Assembly: GCF_964218355.1 (NCBI RefSeq)
Contig: NZ_CAXPMC010000013.1
Span: 1-64,000, forward strand
Source of the DNA: Ferrovibrio sp964218355
Lineage (GTDB): Bacteria; Pseudomonadota; Alphaproteobacteria; Ferrovibrionales; Ferrovibrionaceae
DNA length: 64,000 nucleotides
Reading direction: 5' to 3'
Part shown: positions 9,776-19,176 of the stretch, one piece after another
Layout of the letters: the number at the start of each line of letters is the position of its first letter
Position numbering within the stretch: position 1 is the first letter of the stretch
The notes under the pieces: generated by a model
Seen by the model: only the letters and a program-made list of their open reading frames with translations
Databases searched by the model: none
What the model was told of the DNA's origin: nothing
Translations under genes and position numbers: made by a program

Positions 9776-10799
9776 GCGGCCCACCCTTCTTCTGCGCCAG
9801 TCGCCGCAAGGTCGCGATCTGGCGGAAATAATCCTTCACCCTGGTCGCCGGAATGCCAAAATGGCTCTCGCCGGCCGGAATGTCGGTCATGATCCCCGAC
9901 TTCGCCCCGACCCGCGCACCGGCACCGATCTTGAGATGCCCGGCAACTCCGCTCTGCGCAGCCAGCACCACGAAGTCCCCGAGCTGCGTCGAGCCGGCGA
10001 CGCCTGCCTGGGCGACAATGATGCACCCCCGACCAAGGGTGACGTTGTGCCCGATCTGGACCAGATTATCAATCCAACAGCCCGGCCCGATCACCGTGTC
10101 GGGGCCGGCGCCCCGGTCGATGGTGGTATTGGCGCCGATCTCGCAGTCATCCCCGACCAGGACGCGCCCCAGCTGGGGGACTTTCACATGGCCGGCCGCA
10201 TCCGGGGCGAAGCCGAAGCCGTCCTGCCCGATCCGCACGCCGGTATGCAGGGTCACCCGGGCACCGATGAGACAATGGCTGAGGGTGACCGAGGGCCCGA
10301 TGCGGCTGTCTGCGCCGACGACCACACCCATCCCGATCACAGAACCGGCACCGACTGAAACACGGTCGCCAATCTCGGCGCCGGCCCCGATCACGACATG
10401 CGGACCGATTGCCACATCGGCACCAATTCTGGCCGCAGGGTCGACCACGGCAGATGCATGCCGCCCAGGCACTGCTGGCGGAGCGGGATAGAAGAGCTGT
10501 GCCGCCCGCGCATAGCTCAGATACGGATTGGGCGACAACAGCAGCGCCAGACCGGCCGGGGCCGCTGCCGCATGCTTTTCATGCAGGATGCAGGCGCCGG
10601 CCCGGGTGGAGGGCAGAGCGGCAACATATTTCGGGTTGTCCAGGAAAGACAGCTGCTCCGGCCCGGCCTGATCCAGGGATGCAACATCGGAAACCATGCG
10701 GGCGGCCAGACCGGCATCTGCCAGGCTGGCGCCACAGCGCATGGCCAGTTCTCCCAGGCTGAAGGGGCCGGCCCGGCTGAAAAAGCGCGGATCAGCCAT
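9768..10799 (-). CDS. lpxD: UDP-3-O-acylglucosamine N-acyltransferase
   Basis: LpxD (343 residues) adds the N-linked hydroxyacyl chain in the third step of lipid A synthesis. It has an N-terminal uridine-binding domain (about residues 1-105), then a long hexapeptide-repeat beta helix, including the IDNLVQIGHNV block with the likely catalytic His, and a short C-terminal helix. It starts 4 bp after the ompH-like gene. Confidence 0.97.
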   Translation of the reverse strand: MADPRFFSRAGPFSLGELAMRCGASLADAGLAARMVSDVASLDQAGPEQLSFLDNPKYVAALPSTRAGACILHEKHAAAAPAGLALLLSPNPYLSYARAAQLFYPAPPAVPGRHASAVVDPAARIGADVAIGPHVVIGAGAEIGDRVSVGAGSVIGMGVVVGADSRIGPSVTLSHCLIGARVTLHTGVRIGQDGFGFAPDAAGHVKVPQLGRVLVGDDCEIGANTTIDRGAGPDTVIGPGCWIDNLVQIGHNVTLGRGCIIVAQAGVAGSTQLGDFVVLAAQSGVAGHLKIGAGARVGAKSGIMTDIPAGESHFGIPATRVKDYFRQIATLRRLAQKKGGPHD

Positions 10800-10803
10800 T
10801 ATG

Positions 10804-11373
10804 CTATTTCCTTGCTGGCAATGCGGCTTTCACGGTCGGCAGGCGCTGGTCCAGTGCTTTCAGCACATCCTGAGTGATCTCCACCGGCTCGATCATGACC
10901 TGCACATGCGCCCTGTCGAGCACCATGTTGAAGCCGCGCGCCTTGGACATGTCCTTCAGGATTTCGACCACCTCGCGCGACACCTGCTCGCGCGCCGCGT
11001 TAAAGGCCTTCTCGATATTGGTCTGGTGATCCTGAATCTGCTTCTGCAGTGTGACAACCTTGCCCTGGAAGGCCTGGCGCTTCTGCTCGAAAGCCTCCGG
11101 GGTCAGGATGCTGCGCTGCTTGGCCAGCTCCTGATCCTCTTTGCGCAGGCTGTCCTCCTGCTTCTCGATCTCCGGCTTCAGGCTGGCGCGGTATTGGTCG
11201 ATCTGCTGACGCACGCTCTTGAGCGCAGCGGCTTCGCGGAAGATGCGCTGGCTGTCGACCACGACGATGATGGCAGGAGGTGTTTTTCCGGCCTGCTGCG
11301 CCTGGGCAGCCGCCGGAACCGCCATAGCAAACAGGGCGAAAAGGGCGAGACCGCCCCGGAGAAAAGCATGCAT
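10804..11373 (-). CDS. OmpH/Skp-family periplasmic chaperone
   Basis: This 189-residue secreted protein has a signal peptide (residues 1-24, ending VPAAAQ) and a long charged, coiled-coil-prone region from about residue 45 to 140, as in Skp, which holds unfolded outer-membrane proteins for BamA. The block IIVVVDSQRIFREAAALKS is the typical N-terminal strand of the OmpH family. It lies between bamA and lpxD, the conserved location. Confidence 0.93.
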   Translation of the reverse strand: MHAFLRGGLALFALFAMAVPAAAQAQQAGKTPPAIIVVVDSQRIFREAAALKSVRQQIDQYRASLKPEIEKQEDSLRKEDQELAKQRSILTPEAFEQKRQAFQGKVVTLQKQIQDHQTNIEKAFNAAREQVSREVVEILKDMSKARGFNMVLDRAHVQVMIEPVEITQDVLKALDQRLPTVKAALPARK

Positions 11374-11392
11374 TGGCTCTGAACCTTACTAG

Positions 11393-13681
11393 CTAGAAGC
11401 GTGAACCGAAATTGATCCGGACGATCTCCCGCTTGTCCAGATCCTCCTTGATGACCGGGATGCCGAAATCTACCCGGATCAGGCCCAGCGGCGACTTCCA
11501 CTGCAGGCCCGTGCCGACGGAGACACGCAGGCTGGCTTCGTCGAAAACCTCAGGCCCCGTATCGCTGAGGCCCCAGAGACTGCCGGCCTCGGTGAACAGG
11601 ATGCCCTTGATGCCGAATTCGCTCGGCAGGCCGATCGGGAAAGAGACATCCGCCGAGCCCTTATAATACTGCTCACCGCCCAGCGCGTCGCCCGTTGTGG
11701 TATCGCGCGGACCGATACCGCCGGTCCGGAAGCCGCGGAAGCTGTCGCCGCCAATAAAGTAGCGGTTCGGCAGCCGCACATCCTCACCGACTCCGATGAT
11801 CGAGCCTGCTTCCGCCCCCAGGGTCAGCACCACATCGTCAGACAGCGAATAATATTTGTAGGCGTTGCCGATATTCTTGATGAACCGCTCTGAACCGCCA
11901 AGGCCGGCGACCTCCTGCGACAGGCGAAGCAGATAGCCGGTCGTCGGTTCGATCCTGTCGTCACGCCTGTCATAGGTCAGCACATGGCCAACCGATGATG
12001 TGACATAGCCGCCCTCCTGCGCCCGGATAAAGCGGGAGGCATTGCCGCTGACGCTGTTAATCTCGTCGTGCCGGAACCGGTAGTAAACCTGCTCCGACAG
12101 GTTTTCCGTAATCGGGAACGAAACACGCGGCGAGGCAATCGATGAGGTCTGGTCCAGACTGCTGCGCCGCTGATAGTCGGTCCGGCGCCGCGAAAGGTCA
12201 AAACCGGCAGCCAATTCCCGATCGAGGAAATAGGGCTCGGTAAAGGACAGATCCGCCTGCTGGCGCCGGGTGGAGAGGCTGAAGCCGAGCTTCAGGTCCT
12301 GCCCGCGCCCAAGCAGGTTGCGTTCGCGGATCGAAACGTCACCCAGCACGCTTTCGGTCGTCGAGTAACCGACACCAAAGGAAAGTTCGCCGGTCGACTT
12401 TTCCGTCACCTCGGCCGTCAGCACCACCTTGTCTGGCGCACTGCCCTTGCTTTCATTGATCTCGACCTTGTCGAAAAAGTTCAGGCCGCGCAGCCGGGTA
12501 CGGGTCCGGCGCAGCTTTGCCGCATTGAAGGCATCGCCTTCGGCCAGACGGAATTCGCGGCGGATGACCTTGTCTAGGGTGCGGACATTGCCAACGATAT
12601 CGATACGCTCGACAAAGACCCGCGGGCTTTCGCCGATCATGTAATTGATGTCGATGATCCGCCGCTGCAGGTCCTTCTTCACTTCCGGACGGACATCCAC
12701 AAAGGCATAGCCCAGCCGCCCAAGATCATTGGTGATAGCCTGGACCGTATCTTCAACCTGGTCGGCATTGTAGATATCGCCACTCTTGGTGGTTACCAGC
12801 GGCTTGAGCTGGGCGCCGTCCACGCCCTTGATCTCGCTGATCACGTCCATGACGCCGAACTTGTATTGCGGGCCCTCGTCCACCGTGAAGGTGATGATGA
12901 AATTCTCGCGATTGGGCAGCAACTCGGCAACGGCATTGACGACGCGGAAGTCGGCATAGCCCTTGCTGAGATAGAATTTGCGCAGCTTCTCCCGGTCGAA
13001 TGTCAGGCGGTCCGGATCATAGCTGTCATCGGAACTGAGAAACCGGTACCAGGCAGATTCCTTGGTCTGGATTTCCTCGCGCAGGCGGGAATCGCTGAAG
13101 CGCTTGTTGCCGATGAAGCGGATGCTGCTGACCCCGGTCAGCGGACCCTCATTGATTTCGAACACCAGATCGACCCGGTTCTGCTCAAGCTGGATCACCT
13201 TCGGCTCGATGGTCGCAGCGAAACGGCCGGAACGCCGGTATATCTGCTGGATACGCTGGGTATCCGCCTGCACCTTGGCACGGGTGTATATCTGGCGCGG
13301 CTTGAGCTGCAATTCACTGCGCAGCTGGTCCGCCTGGATGCGGCGGTTCCCTTCGAATACCAGGCGATTGATCACCGGATTCTCGGTAACCCGCACCAGC
13401 AGGGTGCTGCCCTGCAGGCGCAGATTGACATCCGAGAACAGGCCCGTGGCGAACAGCGCCTTCAGCGACTTGTCGGCTTCAGCGGGACTGTAGGCCGCTC
13501 CGGGCTGCAGGGTCAGGTAATTCTGGATGGTCGAGATTTCGATGCGCTGGTTACCCTCAACCACGATGTCGCGGATCGCCGGGCCACTCTGCGCGGCAGC
13601 CGGCATGGCTGACAGCGTCAGCAGCAGCATGACCGCAATCACGCCAAGACGGTGAATACGGGCCATCATTCCCCCGACCAT
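11393..13681 (-). CDS. bamA: Outer membrane protein assembly factor BamA
   Basis: BamA (about 762 residues from the ATG at 13681) inserts beta-barrel proteins into the outer membrane. A signal peptide ends near AMPAAAQ. Five POTRA domains follow (about residues 32-430), then the 16-stranded barrel (Omp85 family), which contains the YFIGGDSFRGFRTGGIGPRD loop and ends in the C-terminal aromatic SRF. The exact start is uncertain, because in-frame ATGs at 13669 and 13666 are also possible. It follows rseP. Confidence 0.96.
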   Translation of the reverse strand: MVGGMMARIHRLGVIAVMLLLTLSAMPAAAQSGPAIRDIVVEGNQRIEISTIQNYLTLQPGAAYSPAEADKSLKALFATGLFSDVNLRLQGSTLLVRVTENPVINRLVFEGNRRIQADQLRSELQLKPRQIYTRAKVQADTQRIQQIYRRSGRFAATIEPKVIQLEQNRVDLVFEINEGPLTGVSSIRFIGNKRFSDSRLREEIQTKESAWYRFLSSDDSYDPDRLTFDREKLRKFYLSKGYADFRVVNAVAELLPNRENFIITFTVDEGPQYKFGVMDVISEIKGVDGAQLKPLVTTKSGDIYNADQVEDTVQAITNDLGRLGYAFVDVRPEVKKDLQRRIIDINYMIGESPRVFVERIDIVGNVRTLDKVIRREFRLAEGDAFNAAKLRRTRTRLRGLNFFDKVEINESKGSAPDKVVLTAEVTEKSTGELSFGVGYSTTESVLGDVSIRERNLLGRGQDLKLGFSLSTRRQQADLSFTEPYFLDRELAAGFDLSRRRTDYQRRSSLDQTSSIASPRVSFPITENLSEQVYYRFRHDEINSVSGNASRFIRAQEGGYVTSSVGHVLTYDRRDDRIEPTTGYLLRLSQEVAGLGGSERFIKNIGNAYKYYSLSDDVVLTLGAEAGSIIGVGEDVRLPNRYFIGGDSFRGFRTGGIGPRDTTTGDALGGEQYYKGSADVSFPIGLPSEFGIKGILFTEAGSLWGLSDTGPEVFDEASLRVSVGTGLQWKSPLGLIRVDFGIPVIKEDLDKREIVRINFGSRF

Positions 13682-13733
13682 GACAGACACGCTCTCTCCC
13701 GTCGCCCCTCGCCCCGTGCGCACAATACCCACC

Positions 13734-14870
13734 TCACGAAAACAGGTTGGTGAGGAAGCCGAATACCGGCAGGCGGTTCAGGTCGTTCCAGGTTGCAAAC
13801 AGAAACAGCGACATCACCAATGCGAAGCCAATGCGGAAACCATACTCCTGCGCCCGCTCGCCCAGCGGACGACCGCGCAGTCCCTCGATACCGTAGAAAA
13901 GCAGATGGCCGCCATCGAGCATCGGCACCGGGAACAGATTGATCAGGCCGATCGCCACCGACAGTGTGGCCATCAGCTGCACCAGGCCGAGCCAGCTGGC
14001 CTTCGCCACATCGCCGGATATCTTGGCAATACCGAGCGGTCCGCTCAACTGGTCGCCGGATTCCCGTCCCTGCACGATGCGGCCCAGATACGTGAAGGTG
14101 TTGGCAACCACCAGCCAGGTCTCGCGGCCGGCCTGCACCACGGCCGTAGCCGGATCATGCCGGACGAATTCGATACCGGTGGTCCGAATACCAATCTGGC
14201 CAACCCGCTGAGTGCCCCCCACCCCGTCAGAAACATCGACCCGCTGCGGCACCACGGTCAGATGCAGTTCCGCACCATCGCGGCGGACGGTCAGGTCGAT
14301 CGGAGTCTCCGCCCGCAGTGCCACATATGTCTTGAGTTCCTCGAACCGCTCGATACTGGTGCCGTCTGCACCGGTAATGCGATCACCGGCCTGCAGGCCG
14401 GCAGCGGCAGCGGCACTGTTTGGCACCACATCCCCGACCACCGGCGGCGTGAAAGGCTGCCCGACCAGGCTGAAGAGCATGGCATAGATGAAGATCGCGA
14501 AAATGAAGTTCGCCATCGGGCCGGCGGCAACAATGGCTGAGCGCGCGGCTAGTCCCTGATGGTGGAACGACACCTTGCGGTCGGCGTCGGTCATCGCTGC
14601 AGCCGCTGCAGTGTCGGCCCCGGAAGCCGCATCCGCGTCGCCGAAAAACTTGACGAACCCGCCGAGGGGTATGGCGCTGATTTTCCAGCGGGTGCCATTG
14701 CGGTCGTTCCAGCCGAACAGTTCCGGGCCGAATCCGATCGAAAAGACCTCGACCCGCACGCCACAACGGCGGGCCACCCAGTAATGCCCCAGCTCGTGCA
14801 CAAAGACGATGATGGTCAGAACGACAACGAAGGGGACGATGTAGCTGGCAAGATTGGTTACGAATTCCAT
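13734..14870 (-). CDS. rseP: RseP-type site-2 zinc metalloprotease
   Basis: This 378-residue intramembrane protease has the zinc motif HELGH at residues 25-29 in the first transmembrane helix, a single PDZ domain (about 140-205), and the second active-site motif NLFPVPMLDGGHLLF in a C-terminal helix. In related bacteria it cleaves anti-sigma factors and leftover signal peptides. The usual position between dxr and bamA is kept. No anti-sigma substrate is encoded in the window. Confidence 0.95.
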   Translation of the reverse strand: MEFVTNLASYIVPFVVVLTIIVFVHELGHYWVARRCGVRVEVFSIGFGPELFGWNDRNGTRWKISAIPLGGFVKFFGDADAASGADTAAAAAMTDADRKVSFHHQGLAARSAIVAAGPMANFIFAIFIYAMLFSLVGQPFTPPVVGDVVPNSAAAAAGLQAGDRITGADGTSIERFEELKTYVALRAETPIDLTVRRDGAELHLTVVPQRVDVSDGVGGTQRVGQIGIRTTGIEFVRHDPATAVVQAGRETWLVVANTFTYLGRIVQGRESGDQLSGPLGIAKISGDVAKASWLGLVQLMATLSVAIGLINLFPVPMLDGGHLLFYGIEGLRGRPLGERAQEYGFRIGFALVMSLFLFATWNDLNRLPVFGFLTNLFS

Positions 14871-14888
14871 GATACCTCGACGGCCAGC

Positions 14889-16118
14889 CTAGTGCCGGCC
14901 CTGTCCCCTTGTTGGCACCCGAACAACCCGCCCGTCCTCCGTCGGCTCGACCAGATACCGGGCATAGCGCCGGGCGGCCTGGTCGGCGTCGTGCACCGCA
15001 TCGAGATCCGTCAATGCCACATGCTCGACCCTGGCCAGTGTCTGTTCGACGATCCGCGTGATATCGAGAAAGCCGATCCGGCCCTTCAGAAAAGCGTCGA
15101 CAGCCACCTCATTGGCAGCGTTCAGGATAGTAGGTGCCGCGCCCCCGCTTTGCAAGGCCTGCCGGGCCAGATTGAGGGCAGGAAATCTAGCGGAATCAGG
15201 GACTTCAAAGGTCAGACGGGCGATTGCGGCAAGGTCAAGCCGGGCCGCCGGCGTCGCCATCCGGCCCGGCCAGGCCAGGGTCACGGCAATGGGGGTCCGC
15301 ATGTCGGGAGTTCCCAGCTGGGCAAGGACTGACCCGTCCACATATGAAACCATGCTGTGGATCACCGACTGCGGGTGTATCAGGATCTCGATCCGCTCTT
15401 CCGGTACCGGGAACAGGAAGCTCGCCTCGATCAGTTCCAGACCCTTGTTCATCAAGGTCGCGGAATCGACGGATATTTTGGCACCCATGCTCCAGACCGG
15501 ATGCGCGATGGCCTGGGCCGGCGTGACCTCGCGCATCTCGCCCAGGCTGAGCGTCCGGAACGGCCCGCCCGAGGCCGTAAGGATCACCCGGTCGATACTG
15601 TCCGGGGCATCAAAGTCAAAAACCTGAAAAATCGCGTTATGCTCGGAATCCACCGGCAGGATGGTGGCGCCATGCAGAGCAGCCTCCCGCATCACCAGGG
15701 CGCCGGCACAGACCAGGCTTTCCTTGTTGGCCAGCGCCACGATCCGCCCCTGACGCACGGCGGCAAGGGTCGGTTCCAGCCCGGCCGCGCCGACAATCGC
15801 GGCCATCACCCAGTCCGCCGGCCGGGATGCCGCCTCGGTAATCGCCGCAGCGCCACCAGCCGCCTCGATACCGCTGCCCGCCAGCCGCTGGCGCAGTTCC
15901 GGCAGCAGGCTTCCGTCGCCGATCACGGCGCATTCCGCCCGCAGCCTGCGGGCCTGGTCCGCCAGCAGCGCGACATTGGTCTGTGCCGTCAGCGCAACCA
16001 CCTGGCAGCGGTCGCCCTCCCGCTGCAGCAGATCAATGGTCGAACCGCCGATCGAACCGGTGGAACCAAGGATGGTCACCCGGCGCGGCTTTCCCTCCTT
16101 CGGCCCGTTCACAGCCAT
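14889..16118 (-). CDS. dxr: 1-deoxy-D-xylulose 5-phosphate reductoisomerase
   Basis: Dxr (409 residues) makes 2-C-methyl-D-erythritol 4-phosphate in the non-mevalonate isoprenoid pathway. The NADPH-binding loop is LGSTGSIGGSTIDLL near residue 17. The blocks ALANKESLVCAG, LPVDSEHNAIFQ (metal ligands), LTASGGPFR and SVDSATLMNKGLE are intact. It overlaps cdsA by 10 bp. Confidence 0.97.
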   Translation of the reverse strand: MAVNGPKEGKPRRVTILGSTGSIGGSTIDLLQREGDRCQVVALTAQTNVALLADQARRLRAECAVIGDGSLLPELRQRLAGSGIEAAGGAAAITEAASRPADWVMAAIVGAAGLEPTLAAVRQGRIVALANKESLVCAGALVMREAALHGATILPVDSEHNAIFQVFDFDAPDSIDRVILTASGGPFRTLSLGEMREVTPAQAIAHPVWSMGAKISVDSATLMNKGLELIEASFLFPVPEERIEILIHPQSVIHSMVSYVDGSVLAQLGTPDMRTPIAVTLAWPGRMATPAARLDLAAIARLTFEVPDSARFPALNLARQALQSGGAAPTILNAANEVAVDAFLKGRIGFLDITRIVEQTLARVEHVALTDLDAVHDADQAARRYARYLVEPTEDGRVVRVPTRGQGRH

Positions 16119-16954
16119 ATCAGATCACCCCACAGGATGTAGATCAGGGTGACGAAGGGTACCGCGAACAACAGCCCGTCAAGGCGATCCAGCGCGCCGC
16201 CGTGACCGGGGATCAGGGTGCCGGTGTCCTTGACGCCGAAATGCCGCTTCACGCCGGATTCAAAGAAATCGCCGGCCTGCGAAACCACGGCAACTAAAGC
16301 CGCCAGCAGCGCCAGGGCCGGCGCCGGCCATCCCGGATCGATACGCGCCACCAGCCAGCCGACCAGCGCAGCACAGGCCATGCCGCCACCCAGCCCCGCC
16401 CAGGTCTTGTTCGGACTGATACTGGGGATCAGCTTCGGACCGCCGATTGCCCGGCCGGCGAAATAGGCACCGGTATCGGTCGCCCAGATCACGCAGAGCA
16501 ACCAGAAGACCAGGTGCTGCCCCTGCTCGGAATCCTCGCGCAGCCACAGCAGCAGCAGGCATGGCAGACCGATATAGAGCAGACCGACGGTATGCCACAG
16601 GAAGCGGTGGCGCATGTACAGCCCGAGCGCGACCGCAACCAGCAGCAGGAAACCCATGGCGAAGTTGTGATGCTTGAACATCACCAGCAGCAGACTGCCC
16701 GCAAGCCCGAGCAGACTGCCAGCCAGCAGGCTGCGGGCATAAGGCCCCGGCATGCGCAGCCATTCATGCAGCATCATCGACCCGGCCAGGAATGCCAGCG
16801 CCGCAAACGGCCATTCTCCCAGCCATGTTGCCAGTATGGCCAGCGGCAGCATGATCGCCGCCGAGATCACGCGCAGAAGCAGGCTGCTGGCCCCGGTCTT
16901 CGGCATGGCCGCGGGTGTTTCAGGCGCACTGCGCTCAGTCACCGCTTCCGCCAT
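16109..16954 (-). CDS. cdsA: Phosphatidate cytidylyltransferase
   Basis: CdsA activates phosphatidic acid to CDP-diacylglycerol for phospholipid synthesis. The protein is about 281 residues and strongly hydrophobic, with seven to eight predicted membrane helices. The family signature is at the C-terminus: SQAGDFFESGVKRHFGVKD, then GTLIPGHGGALDRLDG. The ATG at 16954 overlaps uppS by 20 bp. A GTG at 16942 is an alternative, and translational coupling is likely either way. Confidence 0.95.
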   Translation of the reverse strand: MAEAVTERSAPETPAAMPKTGASSLLLRVISAAIMLPLAILATWLGEWPFAALAFLAGSMMLHEWLRMPGPYARSLLAGSLLGLAGSLLLVMFKHHNFAMGFLLLVAVALGLYMRHRFLWHTVGLLYIGLPCLLLLWLREDSEQGQHLVFWLLCVIWATDTGAYFAGRAIGGPKLIPSISPNKTWAGLGGGMACAALVGWLVARIDPGWPAPALALLAALVAVVSQAGDFFESGVKRHFGVKDTGTLIPGHGGALDRLDGLLFAVPFVTLIYILWGDLIWL

Positions 16955-17672
16955 AGCGGCGGTCACGCCGCTGGAATTCGCCGACTGCGGCGGCGAGATC
17001 CGACTGGCCGAAATCCGGCCAGAGCTTGTCGACAAAGATCAGTTCACTGTAAGCCGACTGCCAGAGCAGGAAGTTCGACAGCCTCTGCTCGCCGCTGGTG
17101 CGGATCACGAGGTCCGGGTCGGGAATCCCCGTGGTGTGCAGATTGGCCGCCACGATATCCGCATCAATCCGGTCGGGATCGAGCGTGCCGGCGGCAACCC
17201 TCTCGGCAATCCGGCGGCAGGCAGAAACGATCTCGTCCTGGCCGCCATAACTGAGCGCGATAACCAGCGTCAGGATGCGGTTCTCGGCCGTGCGGTTTTC
17301 AGCTTCGGCGATCAGCTCGATGATATCCGCAGCAAGCCGGCTGCGGTCCCCGATCACCCGGATACGCACCCCGGCCGACGCCAGTTCGTTCAGTTCGCGG
17401 CGGATATACAGCCGCAGCAGGTCCATCAGGCCGGCAACCTCGGTCTGCGGCCGCTTCCAGTTTTCCGACGAGAAGGCATAGAGGGTCAGGTACTGGATGC
17501 CGAGGCCACGGCAGGCGCGCACCACCTCGCGCACGGCGTCGACCCCCTGCCGGTGGCCGAGGTTACGCGGCAAGCCGCGGGCCTTGGCCCAGCGCCCGTT
17601 GCCATCCATGATGATGGCGACGTGGCGCGGCGGAGCCGGCTCAAGCGCGGGCGATGCAACCGGCTGCGACAT
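16935..17672 (-). CDS. uppS: Undecaprenyl diphosphate synthase
   Basis: UppS (245 residues) is a cis-prenyltransferase making the C55 lipid carrier for peptidoglycan and O-antigen. The catalytic Asp23 lies in IIMDGNGRWAKARG. YAFSSENWKRP and the C-terminal block IRTSGEQRLSNFLLWQSAY (diphosphate and substrate binding) are conserved. It starts 2 bp after frr. Confidence 0.97.
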   Translation of the reverse strand: MSQPVASPALEPAPPRHVAIIMDGNGRWAKARGLPRNLGHRQGVDAVREVVRACRGLGIQYLTLYAFSSENWKRPQTEVAGLMDLLRLYIRRELNELASAGVRIRVIGDRSRLAADIIELIAEAENRTAENRILTLVIALSYGGQDEIVSACRRIAERVAAGTLDPDRIDADIVAANLHTTGIPDPDLVIRTSGEQRLSNFLLWQSAYSELIFVDKLWPDFGQSDLAAAVGEFQRRDRRYGGSGD

Positions 17673-17674
17673 GG

Positions 17675-18232
17675 TCAGACCTGCAGGATCTCCTTGGTCT
17701 TCTGCGCCAGCAACTCGTCGATCTTCTTGGTCGACGCATCGGTCAGGGCCTGGATTTCGTCATGCCACATCTTGGCATCGTCCTCACCCAGGTCGCCGTC
17801 CTTTTCCATTTTCTTCAGGCTGTCCATACCGTCGCGCCGCACCCCGCGCACCGCCACCCGGGCCTGCTCGGCATACTGGCCGGCAACCTTGGTCAGTTCT
17901 TTGCGACGCTGCTCGTTCAGTTCCGGAATCGGGATCCGGATCAGCTGTCCATCCGCCTGCGGATTAAGCCCGAGGCCACTGGCCGTGATCGCCTTCTCAA
18001 CCGCTTTGACATTCGACTTGTCCCAGACCTGGACGCTGATCATGCGCGGTTCCGGCACGCTGACCGTCCCAACCTGGTTGATCGGCATCATGCTGCCGTA
18101 GACCTCGACGCGAACCGGGTCGAGCATGCTGGTGGATGCGCGGCCGGTGCGCAGACCGGAGAATTCGTGCTTCAGCACATCCACCGCCTTGTTCATCCGG
18201 CGCTCGATATCGTCGATATCCGGTTCTGCCAC
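17675..18232 (-). CDS. frr: Ribosome recycling factor
   Basis: RRF works with EF-G to split terminated ribosomes. I chose a GTG start at 18232. It gives the usual 185-residue length, and GAGGAG lies six bases upstream; an in-frame ATG further up gives an atypical extension. The sequence has the three-helix bundle blocks LRTGRAS, IPIPELNEQRRKEL and VRRDGMDSLKKMEKDG. It lies between pyrH and uppS. Confidence 0.97.
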   Translation of the reverse strand: MAEPDIDDIERRMNKAVDVLKHEFSGLRTGRASTSMLDPVRVEVYGSMMPINQVGTVSVPEPRMISVQVWDKSNVKAVEKAITASGLGLNPQADGQLIRIPIPELNEQRRKELTKVAGQYAEQARVAVRGVRRDGMDSLKKMEKDGDLGEDDAKMWHDEIQALTDASTKKIDELLAQKTKEILQV

Positions 18233-18295
18233 TGCCGTCTCCTCACGCGATTCAGAAATCAAACAAAAACAATATGTTACGGAAAACTACCCGCG

Positions 18296-19012
18296 TCAGC
18301 CACCCGCGATGACCGTACAGCGCCCGGCGCCGGTCAGCACTTTGGCGAAGCCGCCCGGCTCGTGCAAGGAAAACACCAGAATCGGGATCTTGTTCTCGCG
18401 CGCCAGACTGATGGCCGAAGCATCCATCACCTTCAGATCGCGCTGCAGCACGTCCATGTAGGTCAGGTGGTCATACCGGGTGGCGGCCGGATCGAGCTTG
18501 GGGTCGGCGCTGTACACACCGTCGACCTGGGTCCCCTTGAGCAGGGCATCGCAGCCCATCTCGGCAGCCCGCAGGGCTGCCGCCGTGTCCGTGGTGAAGA
18601 AGGGGTTGCCGGTGCCCGCGGCAAAGATCACCACCCGGCCCTTCTCCATATGCCGCATGGCCCGGCGCCGGATATACGGTTCGCAGACGGTGTCCATGCG
18701 GATCGCCGACATCACCCGGGTCGGCACCCCATGGGATTCCAGCGCATGCTGCACTGCCAGTGCATTGATCACGGTGGCCAGCATGCCCATATAGTCGGCC
18801 GAAGCCCGCTGCATGCCACGGGTAGCACCCGCCACCCCGCGGAAGATGTTGCCCCCGCCGATCACCAGGCAGACTTCGGCGCCAAGGGTATGAACTGCCT
18901 TCACCTCGGCGGTGATCCGGTCGACAGTCTCGAAATCAATGCCGTAGGGGGTCGGCCCCATCAGGGCCTCGCCAGAGCATTTCAGCAGCACACGGCGGTA
19001 TTTGACGATCAT
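18296..19012 (-). CDS. pyrH: UMP kinase
   Basis: PyrH (238 residues) phosphorylates UMP to UDP as a hexamer of the amino acid kinase fold. Conserved blocks include LLKCSGEAL, IGGGNIFRG, FFTTDTAAALRAAEM and LKGTQVDGVYSADP. Two ATGs lie close together (19018 and 19012). The second has GAGG six bases upstream and is preferred. A hairpin lies between tsf and this gene. Confidence 0.97.
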   Translation of the reverse strand: MIVKYRRVLLKCSGEALMGPTPYGIDFETVDRITAEVKAVHTLGAEVCLVIGGGNIFRGVAGATRGMQRASADYMGMLATVINALAVQHALESHGVPTRVMSAIRMDTVCEPYIRRRAMRHMEKGRVVIFAAGTGNPFFTTDTAAALRAAEMGCDALLKGTQVDGVYSADPKLDPAATRYDHLTYMDVLQRDLKVMDASAISLARENKIPILVFSLHEPGGFAKVLTGAGRCTVIAGG

Positions 19013-19144
19013 GAACATCCTCGGCGGCGACGGCGCCCAGGGTGGCCCAGGGGCGCGGCGATTCTGTGGCGTACCTTATAGCACGCCTCGACCCGGTAAA
19101 AATCCCCGCGGATCGGAGCGCGCAACCCCGCGCCGATACAGAAA

Positions 19145-19162
19145 GGGGGGCCGAAGCCCCCC
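19145..19162 (-). terminator. UUCG-capped hairpin between tsf and pyrH
   Basis: On the minus strand the RNA reads GGGGGGC-UUCG-GCCCCCC followed by UUUC. It is a perfect 7-bp GC stem with a very stable UUCG tetraloop, 15 bp after the tsf stop. The short U-tract suggests a partial terminator or mRNA-stabilising end that reduces pyrH expression relative to tsf. Confidence 0.75.
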
Positions 19163-19176
19163 TGTCCAGATCGCCG